From CAYJBH01 sp964370765 (lineage in GTDB: Bacteria > Bacillota > Clostridia > Oscillospirales > Ruminococcaceae): DNA of 64,000 bases. Every line of letters starts with the position of its first letter. Position 1 is the stretch's first letter. Shown piece after piece: positions 7,619-14,839 of the stretch. The position numbers were made by a program, and so were the translations under genes. Below the pieces are notes generated by a model. The model was not told the DNA's origin. It saw only the letters and a program-made list of their open reading frames with translations, and made no database searches. The stretch is taken from assembly GCA_964370765.1 (NCBI GenBank), contig CAYJKW010000001.1, positions 34,040 through 98,039 of the forward strand. The letters are read 5' to 3'.

Positions 7619-8500
7619 CTACTTGTTGTTTTTTGCAAGTTCAATACTGTGAGTAATAGATGATTTAACCTGTTCACGAACTAGATGAACAATAAAATCA
7701 TGATTTGCGGCACCACCATCGCCCGGGAATATAGAGTGCAGGATAGCCGCTGTTATAGGACTGATGTCAGCAGGGAATATTCCGCTTCCCTCTGCAAGAA
7801 TCTCAGCCTCGGATAGACGACGTGGAGGATGCCCTTTGCTTACATAGCTTAAACGCAGTCTCTCTATTCTCATTCCGTCAGCCGTTAGGCTAAGGTTTGA
7901 GCTACAACACATAAGTGGGTCTTTTGAGTTGTTGTGGGACACATAATATAAAGAGGAGCCGAATATTTTTTCCAAAGATGCCTTTTCTATAACTATTGCA
8001 GTAATTATCTCACCGGGTTTTAGGTTAGGTTCGCCCAACTCGTTATAAAGGTCAGCTATCTGTATTAGCTTGTTTTCACCGCTTTTATTAATCTGCAAAA
8101 GGGCTTCGTAGGCACAAAGACATGCCGTTGTTTCCCTTACCGTGTTTTGTTTGCAAAGGTTGCCACCGATAGTTGCAGTGTTTCTAAATGCAATTGTACC
8201 AATATCCCTTACAGAATCAGCAATAGCTGGAATATGGCTACGGATTAACGGGCTTTCGAGTAGGTCGGTAAATGTTGTTGCACATCCTATTACTAAATTT
8301 TCCTTCTCATCTAAGAATATGCAACGCAGCTCTGAAATATCAGCAAGAGTTATAACTACATCTGTAGTTACTGCACCTAACGCTAAACGGGGTAACATGC
8401 AGTTACCACCACCGATAAAAATGGAGTTTTCATTTTCACTATATAGTTTTAAGGCCTCCTGAAGGCTTTTTGGGGTGTAAATTGTATCTACATCAAACAA
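7619..8500 (-). CDS. FAD-binding subunit of molybdenum hydroxylase (CoxM/XdhB-like)
   Basis: 293 residues, TTG start with AAAGGA upstream. It matches the FAD_binding_5 fold of xanthine/CO dehydrogenase medium subunits. The ADP/FAD loop IGGGNCMLP lies at about 34-42, the second FAD motif TATIGGNLC at about 109-117, and a C-terminal CO_deh_flav_C-like segment (LRLSYVSKGHPPRR) follows. The FAD motifs look intact, in contrast to the two partner subunits. It is 64 bases downstream of the large subunit and 60 upstream of the small subunit on the same strand, so a three-subunit complex is expected (inference). Confidence 0.85.
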   Translation of the reverse strand: MFDVDTIYTPKSLQEALKLYSENENSIFIGGGNCMLPRLALGAVTTDVVITLADISELRCIFLDEKENLVIGCATTFTDLLESPLIRSHIPAIADSVRDIGTIAFRNTATIGGNLCKQNTVRETTACLCAYEALLQINKSGENKLIQIADLYNELGEPNLKPGEIITAIVIEKASLEKIFGSSLYYVSHNNSKDPLMCCSSNLSLTADGMRIERLRLSYVSKGHPPRRLSEAEILAEGSGIFPADISPITAAILHSIFPGDGGAANHDFIVHLVREQVKSSITHSIELAKNNK

Positions 8501-8564
8501 TTGTTGCCGATCCTTTCTTGTTTACGCTAAATTTTAGTTGTAGCTAATTGACATGACAATTATT

Positions 8565-10727
8565 TTAGATCATTCCTGCCTGTTCAAACTCTTCAAAAAG
8601 ATGTTCAGAGGTGATGGGCAGTGAACTAAGTTTAATTCCGGTTGCGTTTAGCACCGCATTTCTTATGGCCGGAGCTACAGCAATAAATGGCGCATCGCCT
8701 ATTGGCTTATCGCCAAATGCTGTGTTTGGCTCGTTATTATCTACAAACTCTATTGTGATGTTATTCTTGCTAATGGTGTTTTTGTTGTGGCCTGGAATAT
8801 TTATACCTGCTGTAGTAGGATCAATTGTTATCGGACTGTTAAGTGTAAAGGCTATTGCATCTACAATCGCTGCCTGTCCCTCTTTTAATAGAGAATCACT
8901 TTCTGTAACTTTACCGTTGTCAAGTATTGTTATTATTCTATCTACAGTTATCTTACACATAGATATGTTAACAGTTACATCTGCAAAGCATACACCAAAA
9001 CTTAATGTTTTATCGGCAACATTATTGCAACTTTCGACTGAAGTACTCTGCCCCTTTTCAATAATGTCCTCCACAATGTCAAAAATTGGCATTAGGTGGT
9101 GATTGTTTTGCATATCGGTAAGATAACCGTTCTTGATGTCAGGCTGTACCACATCACATCCAAGATGAATTCTTGCATGGTCAATTAAACGTGACTTTAG
9201 GCGCTGTGCCGCATCTTTTAGTGCAAAACCTGTGGCAACCTCGTTTGTAGAGGGAAGAAGATCGTGTGGATAATCAAAAACTATCAAATCAGGGTCAATT
9301 CCGATAATCTTTGCTACTTTGCCACGATACTTTGCTATAGTTGTAGCAGATTTAGGCTTGTATGCCAAAGAAATTGTAAGGCTTCCGTCCGAATGAACAG
9401 TTAACCTTGTGTTGGCTGTAGATTGATCATTGCCGGCGTTATAACAGAATATAGCCATTCCGATACCTTTACGGTTATCGGAGCTTTGTTTTTCTATGTT
9501 TTTACGCTTGTTATCCCAGTCGGTAAGTTCACGCCCTCTTATAATACATCTGTCAAGCGCATAGCTACTTGCTGTATAACCATCAATCGAATCACCGTAT
9601 CCTGCACGAATACAGTTTTTTATCCTTAAAAGCATAGGGTCGACACCAAGATCAAATGCGATGTCATCGATATGGCTTTCTATTGCAAAAAGTGCATGTG
9701 TTGCGCCAAATCCCTCACAAGCCTTTGAGGATGGTATGTTAGTGTAGTAGCTATTAACCTTAGCAAAATAGCTGCCCTGTGCAGAATAAAGGTGACGCAT
9801 GAGTTTGGCGGCCGATATTGCAGCCTCGTGACTGTTGGAGGCATAGGCCCCTATATTAGAATCGATAAGTACGGTGCGCCCCATTATAATGCCGGAATCG
9901 GAAACACAGGTTTTAAAGTTAAAAGACATAGGGGTGCGTAGACAAAATTGATCGACAGAAGAATTAATCATTATTGGTCTACCGGAAAGTTTTTTACAAA
10001 GATAGGCACAAAGGGGTTCAAATGTAATGTTGCCGATGTCGTCGGATGTAGAAACAACCTTAATAGAGCTCATGGGGATATTAAGTGCGTTGCTAACGGT
10101 TTTTCTTACTGCATAGCCGTTTGCTGAGGTGTGTATTACCAATCGATCATTTTCGATAAAGCAAAAACAGCCATGGGTACTACCGGCATATGTAGGCTCT
10201 ATCATGTAGTTGCCGGTGTAGCTTTTATGATCTTCGGGCAGTTGCTCAAAAGAGCCGGTTTCATAGCTGCCGTAAAGATTTCCTGTTACACCATCGTGTA
10301 GGTCACGGTTACCGGCGTTTTTATCGGTACCATAATCAAGGATATTTGTATGGGTACTGTATTCAACCTTGATTAGCTGTGCTGCTTGATTTGCAACCGA
10401 TACATCTAGTGCAACAACTGCAGCAACCGGATCGGTGTGGCAACGTACCCTTTTTGATAATAATGTTGAATCCGGGTGCCCTGAAACACCTGTTGTAAGA
10501 CATACGTCGTCTAAAACAGAAAAATGTTTATCAGGCACATCAAAGCAGGTCACAACGTCCACAACGCCCGGCAAGGCTTTTGCCTTTTTGGCGTCGATGG
10601 ATGTGACAAAACCATTGGCTATACTGCTGTATATTAACTTTGTAACAAGACACCCTTCCCGCAAAAGGTTGTCGATATAACCTGTTCGCCCGGTTACAAT
10701 TCTTTTATTTTCCGCAATACCATTCAA
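8565..10727 (-). CDS. Molybdopterin-binding subunit homologue (CoxL/XdhA-like), active-site motifs lost
   Basis: 720 residues, co-linear with xanthine dehydrogenase large subunits from the N-terminal a/b hammerhead domain (about 1-125) to the C-terminal signature (VAPAIRNAVLNATG, 684-697; SSLPITSEHL, 701-710). Key cofactor motifs are altered. The glycine loop GGGFGGK is replaced by DDIGNIT (229-235). The substrate Arg of AFRGFG is E338 (ACEGFG). The catalytic Glu of GVGEPP is D678 (PIGDAP). The glutamine/glycine loop near 455-470 is unrecognisable. The frame is open throughout and coding-like, so this is not an ordinary pseudogene. It may bind a different cofactor or act without chemistry (inference). 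A strong promoter precedes it. Confidence 0.75.
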   Translation of the reverse strand: MNGIAENKRIVTGRTGYIDNLLREGCLVTKLIYSSIANGFVTSIDAKKAKALPGVVDVVTCFDVPDKHFSVLDDVCLTTGVSGHPDSTLLSKRVRCHTDPVAAVVALDVSVANQAAQLIKVEYSTHTNILDYGTDKNAGNRDLHDGVTGNLYGSYETGSFEQLPEDHKSYTGNYMIEPTYAGSTHGCFCFIENDRLVIHTSANGYAVRKTVSNALNIPMSSIKVVSTSDDIGNITFEPLCAYLCKKLSGRPIMINSSVDQFCLRTPMSFNFKTCVSDSGIIMGRTVLIDSNIGAYASNSHEAAISAAKLMRHLYSAQGSYFAKVNSYYTNIPSSKACEGFGATHALFAIESHIDDIAFDLGVDPMLLRIKNCIRAGYGDSIDGYTASSYALDRCIIRGRELTDWDNKRKNIEKQSSDNRKGIGMAIFCYNAGNDQSTANTRLTVHSDGSLTISLAYKPKSATTIAKYRGKVAKIIGIDPDLIVFDYPHDLLPSTNEVATGFALKDAAQRLKSRLIDHARIHLGCDVVQPDIKNGYLTDMQNNHHLMPIFDIVEDIIEKGQSTSVESCNNVADKTLSFGVCFADVTVNISMCKITVDRIITILDNGKVTESDSLLKEGQAAIVDAIAFTLNSPITIDPTTAGINIPGHNKNTISKNNITIEFVDNNEPNTAFGDKPIGDAPFIAVAPAIRNAVLNATGIKLSSLPITSEHLFEEFEQAGMI

Positions 10728-10791
10728 AGTTATACCTCTTAAAATGAACTATAGTGATACGAGGGTATCCATAATAACGTTATACAGTTAT

Positions 10792-10820
10792 ATAATACTA
10801 AACAATCCAATATTTGTCAA
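10792..10820 (-). promoter_or_regulatory. Consensus sigma-70 promoter for the coxLMS-M23-chr operon
   Basis: On the minus strand perfect TTGACA (10820-10815), 17-base spacer, TATTAT (10797-10792). A palindrome ATAACGTTAT lies just downstream at about 10771-10780 and could be an operator. The promoter immediately follows the terminator of the upstream operon. Confidence 0.75.
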
Positions 10821-10822
10821 GC

Positions 10823-10861
10823 AAAACACCGCCCGTAAACTGCCTTTACGTGCGGTGTTTT
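10823..10861 (-). terminator. Strong intrinsic terminator of the efp operon
   Basis: aaaacaccgc pairs with gcggtgtttt, and cgtaaa with tttacg inside, around a short loop. On the minus strand the stem ends in TTTT. It directly follows the 57-residue gene. Confidence 0.85.
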
Positions 10862-10879
10862 AGCTTTGTTTTTTCTAAA

Positions 10880-11053
10880 CTACTGTTCATGCTCTTCTAA
10901 AAATTCAATCTTTTGCAATACCTCTTCGGCAGTCTCCTCAACCCTAGGGCCTGTAATGGGGTTTGCCTTGCCGGATGTTGTGGGAATTCCGGTCTTTAGC
11001 ATAGCAAAATATTCCAGTAATTCATTATTGTTCGCTTTATTATTACCATTCAT
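10880..11053 (-). CDS. Small hypothetical protein (57 aa)
   Basis: I do not recognise a family. The start is placed at the ATG at 11053 because AAGGAGG lies 8 bases before it; an in-frame GTG at 11062 overlaps that site and is unlikely. The protein is hydrophilic, Asn-rich at the N-terminus (NGNNKANNN) and acidic at the C-terminus, with a probable helix near 40-57 (ETAEEVLQKIEFLEEHEQ). It is third in line after efp and a zinc-ribbon gene and is followed by a strong terminator. Its ribosome binding site is inside a hairpin (11061-11091). Confidence 0.6.
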   Translation of the reverse strand: MNGNNKANNNELLEYFAMLKTGIPTTSGKANPITGPRVEETAEEVLQKIEFLEEHEQ

Positions 11054-11060
11054 AAAAAAC

Positions 11061-11091
11061 ACCTCCTTGATGATATCATCACCAAGGAGGT
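11061..11091 (-). promoter_or_regulatory. Hairpin that both resembles a terminator and masks the ribosome binding site of the 57-aa gene
   Basis: acctcctt (11061-11068) and aaggaggt (11084-11091) pair, with gatgat/atcatc continuing the stem. In the mRNA (minus strand) the 3' arm is the ribosome binding site AAGGAGGT of the 57-aa gene and is followed by GTTTTTT. It could be an intrinsic terminator after the zinc-ribbon gene or an attenuator/translation switch. Confidence 0.55.
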
Positions 11092-11097
11092 AGTAAA

Positions 11098-11484
11098 TTA
11101 TTCCTGTTCGTCTTCAGAAAAATACACTTCAAATTTTGCGCCGCAGCTAGGACAACATAGATCCTCGTTGCTTAGAGTGTCTTCGTCCATACAGACAACC
11201 TCTTTGCATTCCGGGCATACAATTTCGTAGATTCCGCTATCGTCAAAATCTTCATCGTTGCAACCACAACCGGTCATCTCCTCCATAGTGGTTAGATCCT
11301 GATCTATTGCATCAATCTCGTCATATATCTGATCGATGTCATCACTATGGTCAACAACGGTATCACAGATGTCACTCAAAAGTGTTAGCATCTCCTTTAA
11401 GATACGACCTTCTTTTGTAGAAAAATCCGGATCTAATCCGTCAACTAAACCTCTGATGTAAGAGGCTCTTTCCTTTAAATCCAT
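11098..11484 (-). CDS. Zinc-ribbon protein with CD1247-type N-terminal domain
   Basis: 128 residues. The N-terminal 50 residues (YIRGLVDGLD, then helices with repeated acidic heptads) match the domain known as CD1247 N-terminal. The middle is strongly acidic. The C-terminus carries a zinc ribbon with two CPxC pairs (CPECKE and CPSCGA) plus a GCGC cluster at about 72-75. Function is unknown; such genes commonly follow efp in Clostridia (known context). It starts 29 bases after efp on the same strand. Confidence 0.8.
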   Translation of the reverse strand: MDLKERASYIRGLVDGLDPDFSTKEGRILKEMLTLLSDICDTVVDHSDDIDQIYDEIDAIDQDLTTMEEMTGCGCNDEDFDDSGIYEIVCPECKEVVCMDEDTLSNEDLCCPSCGAKFEVYFSEDEQE

Positions 11485-11513
11485 TATACCGTCTCCCTTA
11501 TATTGTAAATTAA

Positions 11514-12071
11514 TTAAGCACGTCCCATATATTCGCCTGTGCGAGTATCAATCTGAACCTTTTCGCCTTCTTCTAAGAACAATGGTACCCTTATCTCCGC
11601 ACCTGTCTCGACTATTGCGGGCTTTAGGGTGTTTGTTGCGGTGTTTCCTTTAAAACCAGGATCGGTTTGTGTTATAACAAGCTCCACGAAGTTTGGAGGC
11701 TCAACACCAAAAACACTACCTTTGTAGGAAAGGATTTTAACAACCTCGTTCTCCTTAACAAATCTAAAGCTGTCAGGCAGGGATGATTCGTTAATTGGGG
11801 TCTGCTCATAGCTTTCTACATCCATAAAGTGATATAGCTCACCATCACTGTACAGATATTGCATGTCCCTACGCTCAATATAAGCCGGTGGGAATTTGTC
11901 TGATGGGTTATAGGTTGTCTCCGTAACTGAACCGGTAATTACGTTACGTGTTTTTGCACGAACAAATGCTGCACCTTTACCGGGTTTTACATGTTGAAAT
12001 TCGATAACCTGATAGACACTGCCGTCCATCTCAAAGGTAACGCCGTTTCTAAAATCGCCGGCTGAAATCAT
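11514..12071 (-). CDS. efp: Translation elongation factor P
   Basis: 185 residues, the full EF-P length. Three beta-barrel domains are evident: the KOW-like N domain with the tip loop around K32 (HVKPGKGAAFVRAK), the middle OB domain, and the C-terminal OB domain with the family end signature (GAEIRVPLFLEEGEKVQIDTRTGEYMGR). EF-P relieves ribosome stalling at polyproline (known). The tip residue is Lys, so a lysine-type modification would be expected if any; no modification gene is visible here. It heads an operon with a consensus promoter at 12141-12169 and a good AGGAG site. Confidence 0.97.
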   Translation of the reverse strand: MISAGDFRNGVTFEMDGSVYQVIEFQHVKPGKGAAFVRAKTRNVITGSVTETTYNPSDKFPPAYIERRDMQYLYSDGELYHFMDVESYEQTPINESSLPDSFRFVKENEVVKILSYKGSVFGVEPPNFVELVITQTDPGFKGNTATNTLKPAIVETGAEIRVPLFLEEGEKVQIDTRTGEYMGRA

Positions 12072-12140
12072 AAATTAGTCTCCTGTATGTTTTGTAGTCT
12101 TGTGGTATTCATACCGTTAAAGTATCTTCTTCCTTGTATA

Positions 12141-12169
12141 ATTATATGAAATTGAAAGCAATTAGTCAA
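12141..12169 (-). promoter_or_regulatory. Sigma-70 promoter for efp
   Basis: Minus strand TTGACT (12169-12164), 17-base spacer, TATAAT (12146-12141). It is back to back with the rubredoxin promoter, only 6 bases away. Confidence 0.75.
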
Positions 12170-12175
12170 CAGTGG

Positions 12176-12204
12176 TTGAAAAAATTTTTATGCTATGTTA
12201 AAAT
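12176..12204 (+). promoter_or_regulatory. Sigma-70 promoter for rubredoxin-flavodiiron operon
   Basis: TTGAAA (12176-12181), 17-base spacer, TAAAAT (12199-12204). Confidence 0.65.
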
Positions 12205-12216
12205 ATCTTTGATATT
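12202..12216. promoter_or_regulatory. Dyad overlapping the -10 box and transcription start of the rubredoxin promoter
   Basis: AATATC (12202-12207) and GATATT (12211-12216) are exact inverted repeats spaced by ttt. A third copy AATATC at 12235-12240 pairs with the middle one around CCCA/TGGG. The position is typical for a repressor operator; the Rrf2-type regulator nearby is one candidate (inference). Confidence 0.35.
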
Positions 12217-12265
12217 ACCCATTTCGTTGGGCAAAATATCGATTAAAATAATAAGGAGAAATATT

Positions 12266-12391
12266 ATGGATAGTTATGTTTGCGATGTATGCGGCTGGGT
12301 ATATGACGGTGATATTCCCTTTGAAGAGCTACCGGATGACTACGAATGCCCATTATGCGGTGTTACAAAGGAACAGTTTTCAAAGGAATAA
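12266..12391 (+). CDS. Short rubredoxin
   Basis: 41 residues from the ATG at 12266, preceded by AAGGAG at good spacing; the open frame upstream is promoter sequence. The Fe(Cys)4 site is complete: C6-x2-C9 and C28-x2-C31. It lacks the 10-12 residue loop found between the two Cys pairs of standard 52-54 residue rubredoxins, like the rubredoxin modules of rubrerythrins. Rubredoxins carry single electrons (known). The gene ends 6 bases before the flavodiiron protein start, so it is the probable electron donor to that enzyme. Confidence 0.93.
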   Translation: MDSYVCDVCGWVYDGDIPFEELPDDYECPLCGVTKEQFSKE

Positions 12392-12397
12392 TTTTAC

Positions 12398-13507
12398 ATG
12401 AAGATAACGCAAGATATATATTCCGTAGGCGTAGTTGATGGAGATGTAAGGATATTTCACGGTTATAAAACACCTTTTGGCACTACCTATAATGCATATC
12501 TGGTAGTAGACGAACAGGTTACCTTAATAGACTTTGTCAAAGCGCAGTTTGCCGAGGACTTTATTGCAAACATAAAGGAAGTTTTAGGCGAGCGTCTAAT
12601 CGATAATATTATATGCAATCATGTGGAGCCAGACCATAGTGGTGCTTTGCCTTTGGTTAACGAACATTATCCAAAGGCAAAGATTTATGGTACTGCAGCC
12701 TGCGAAAAGGGATTGCGAGCATACTATAAAGGAATTGACTTTGAGTTTAATTCGGTTAAACTGGGAGACACCCTTTGCACCGGATTAAAAACATTTAGAT
12801 TTATCCCTATGCCAATGGTTCATTGGCCGGATAGTATGGCCTGTTATTTAGAGCAGGACAAGATTCTGTTTTCTAACGATGCCTTTGGGCAACATCTTGG
12901 TACCGGTGCGGTTTGGGACAGCGATATAACAACAGATGAATTGATGGAACGTTGCGCAAACTACTATGCAAATATCGTCTTGCCGTTTGGTACGCAGGTT
13001 CAAAAACTTGTAACAACCCTATCGGAATATGATATAAAGATGATATGTCCGTCCCACGGTGTTATGCTTAAAAAGTCCATCCCGCTTGTGTTGCAACGGT
13101 ATAGCTTTTGGGCGCAGGGTAGGGTAATGGATAAAAAACTTGCAGTTATCTATGATAGTATGTGGGGCGCCACTACAAAGATGGCAAGAAATTTAGGTAG
13201 AGAATATCTGGAAATAGGGTTTGAGGTTGATATTGTCGACCTTACATCCACCCATTACTCTGAGGCGATATCAGTTATGTTGGAGGCATCACATGTATTT
13301 GTTGGTAGCTCCACATTAAATAATGGCATGCTTCCTACAGTTTCTGCTTTTTTATGCTATATGAAAGGGCTTAGACCCAAAAACAGAATCGGTATGGCTT
13401 TTGGTGCCTACGGATGGAGCGGAGAATCAATCAAGGATGTAGAGGGAATTCTTGAATCCTGTGGATTTGAAATGCTACCAAGCCGTAAGGTGCAGTGGGA
13501 TATCTAA
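12398..13507 (+). CDS. fprA: Flavodiiron protein (FprA-type O2/NO reductase), short at the C-terminus
   Basis: 369 residues. The N-terminal beta-lactamase-like domain has the diiron ligands HVEPDH (about 79-84), the His of MVHWPDS, the Asp of SNDAFG and the His of CPSHGV. The C-terminal flavodoxin domain starts near 245 (AVIYDSMWGATTKMA). The protein ends at ...SRKVQWDI, roughly 25-30 residues before the usual end of the family, where a final helix packs on the flavodoxin fold. Another frame just after the stop reads SKLAELI, reminiscent of that helix, so a small deletion or frameshift is possible. Reduces O2 to water and/or NO to N2O with electrons from the neighbouring rubredoxin. Confidence 0.92.
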   Translation: MKITQDIYSVGVVDGDVRIFHGYKTPFGTTYNAYLVVDEQVTLIDFVKAQFAEDFIANIKEVLGERLIDNIICNHVEPDHSGALPLVNEHYPKAKIYGTAACEKGLRAYYKGIDFEFNSVKLGDTLCTGLKTFRFIPMPMVHWPDSMACYLEQDKILFSNDAFGQHLGTGAVWDSDITTDELMERCANYYANIVLPFGTQVQKLVTTLSEYDIKMICPSHGVMLKKSIPLVLQRYSFWAQGRVMDKKLAVIYDSMWGATTKMARNLGREYLEIGFEVDIVDLTSTHYSEAISVMLEASHVFVGSSTLNNGMLPTVSAFLCYMKGLRPKNRIGMAFGAYGWSGESIKDVEGILESCGFEMLPSRKVQWDI

Positions 13508-13540
13508 GTTAGCCGAATTAATAATTATTACAGACTAAAC

Positions 13541-13578
13541 AAAAAAGGGTAATGTGATTTTTCACACTACCCTTTTTT
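13541..13578. terminator. Bidirectional intrinsic terminator between flavodiiron and rubrerythrin genes
   Basis: A run of A and the stem gggtaatgtga / tcacactaccc (one mismatch) around TTTT, followed by a T-run. It is A/T-flanked on both sides, so it works for the convergent genes on either strand. Confidence 0.85.
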
Positions 13579-13605
13579 AATCATGCTATATGTATTAAGA
13601 TGTGA

Positions 13606-14151
13606 TTAACCAAAGTACCTTGCAAGTAGTCCTGCAAATGCTTTTCCATGACGAGCCTCGTCCTTTGCCATCTCGTGAACTGTGTCATGAATAGCATCAA
13701 GATTTGCAGCCTTTGCACGTTTTGCAAGGTCAAACTTACCGGCTGTTGCGCCATTCTCTGCTGCTACACGTAGCTCAAGATTTTTCTTTGTAGAATTGGT
13801 TACTACCTCACCAAGTAGCTCTGCAAACTTAGCTGCATGCTCTGCTTCTTCGTAAGCAGCCTTCTCCCAGTAAAGGCCTATCTCAGGATAACCTTCACGG
13901 TGTGCCACACGGCTCATTGCAAGATACATACCAACCTCGGAACATTCACCCTCAAAGTTAGCGCGAAGATCGGCTATAATATCATCACTTACACCATCAA
14001 TTACACCTACAACATGCTCAGTGGCCCAAGACATATTACCCTCTACCTGCTCGGTGAATTTATCGGCGCCTACCTTACACTGCGGACATGATGCCGGTGC
14101 ACTGTCGCCCTCGTGTACATAACCACATACTGAACATACAAACTTTTTCAT
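13606..14151 (-). CDS. Reverse rubrerythrin (N-terminal rubredoxin plus ferritin-like domain)
   Basis: 181 residues. The rubredoxin module comes first (CSVCGYVHEG at 5-14, CPQC at 22-25) and the four-helix ferritin-like diiron domain second, the order called reverse rubrerythrin. Diiron ligands include the Glu of FEGECSE, EEAEH (about 103-107) and EMAKDEARH near the end. In clostridia these proteins reduce hydrogen peroxide and O2 (known). It lies 36 bases behind the Rrf2 regulator on the same strand, which suggests co-transcription, and converges on the rubredoxin-flavodiiron pair. Confidence 0.94.
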   Translation of the reverse strand: MKKFVCSVCGYVHEGDSAPASCPQCKVGADKFTEQVEGNMSWATEHVVGVIDGVSDDIIADLRANFEGECSEVGMYLAMSRVAHREGYPEIGLYWEKAAYEEAEHAAKFAELLGEVVTNSTKKNLELRVAAENGATAGKFDLAKRAKAANLDAIHDTVHEMAKDEARHGKAFAGLLARYFG

Positions 14152-14187
14152 TTTTCTACTCCTTTTGTTTAATAATTTTAATATATG

Positions 14188-14586
14188 TTACTCTACCTCA
14201 TCAATACGGATTTTATATAAATCCTCACGTAAGGTATTGTTAACCTCTTCAAACTTTTTTCTGATAGAACACTTTTCAATGTCATCTACCCTTGTACAGA
14301 CAAACTCACAACCAAGGCAGTGGTTTATATTTATCGGGCCATCGATTGCCTCTATAACCTCGCCAAAGCTAATACATCTGGTGGGGTCAACCATCTCATA
14401 ACCACCGTTAACTCCTTTATGAGATTTAACTATTTCGGATAATCCTAGCTTGCGCAAAATTTTTAGTGTAAATCTTAGCGTTACACCGCTTTGTGCAGAT
14501 ATCTCTTTCGCTCCGATTATGCCCTTTTTATTTATGAGATAGCATACTATCCTTATTGCATAATCTGCTTCATGAGTTATTCGCAT
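14188..14586 (-). CDS. Rrf2 family transcriptional regulator with Cys cluster
   Basis: 132 residues. An N-terminal winged helix (ADYAIRIVCYLI; helix-turn-helix around 28-55; wing KSHKGVNGGYEM) precedes a cysteine cluster C90, C93, C97 and C106, the typical [2Fe-2S] ligand region of IscR/NsrR-type sensors. The cluster senses redox state, NO or iron-sulfur status (known). It has its own consensus promoter and precedes reverse rubrerythrin, so control of the local oxygen/NO-defence genes is likely (inference). Confidence 0.92.
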   Translation of the reverse strand: MRITHEADYAIRIVCYLINKKGIIGAKEISAQSGVTLRFTLKILRKLGLSEIVKSHKGVNGGYEMVDPTRCISFGEVIEAIDGPININHCLGCEFVCTRVDDIEKCSIRKKFEEVNNTLREDLYKIRIDEVE

Positions 14587-14619
14587 TAAAATTTATCCCT
14601 GTTGTTTGTCTACGGTTTT

Positions 14620-14648
14620 AGTATACATTATATTATTGCGTTTGTCAA
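14620..14648 (-). promoter_or_regulatory. Consensus promoter for Rrf2-rubrerythrin operon
   Basis: Minus strand TTGACA (14648-14643), 17-base spacer, TATACT (14625-14620). Confidence 0.72.
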
Positions 14649-14785
14649 CCCTTAAAATACACTTTTTTGGTATATTATTAAAATATGGTTGTTTTTTTAT
14701 AAGATAAACGATATTTATGTATCGGCAAAGCAGCACCGGACTTAACATTATAGCCTGTATTATAATAAAGTTTTTTTCTGGTAAT

Positions 14786-14814
14786 TTGCAATCACGCATA
14801 AATTATGTTATATT
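14786..14814 (+). promoter_or_regulatory. Sigma-70 promoter for gpsA-like gene
   Basis: TTGCAA (14786-14791), 17-base spacer, TATATT (14809-14814), 25 bases before the start codon. Confidence 0.55.
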
Positions 14815-14839
14815 ATAAAAAAATATTTTGGGGTGAAAA

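Noticed and set aside
14593..14799. 68-residue open frame upstream of the Rrf2 gene
   Set aside because: It covers the promoter of the Rrf2 gene, has no ribosome site and no recognisable composition.
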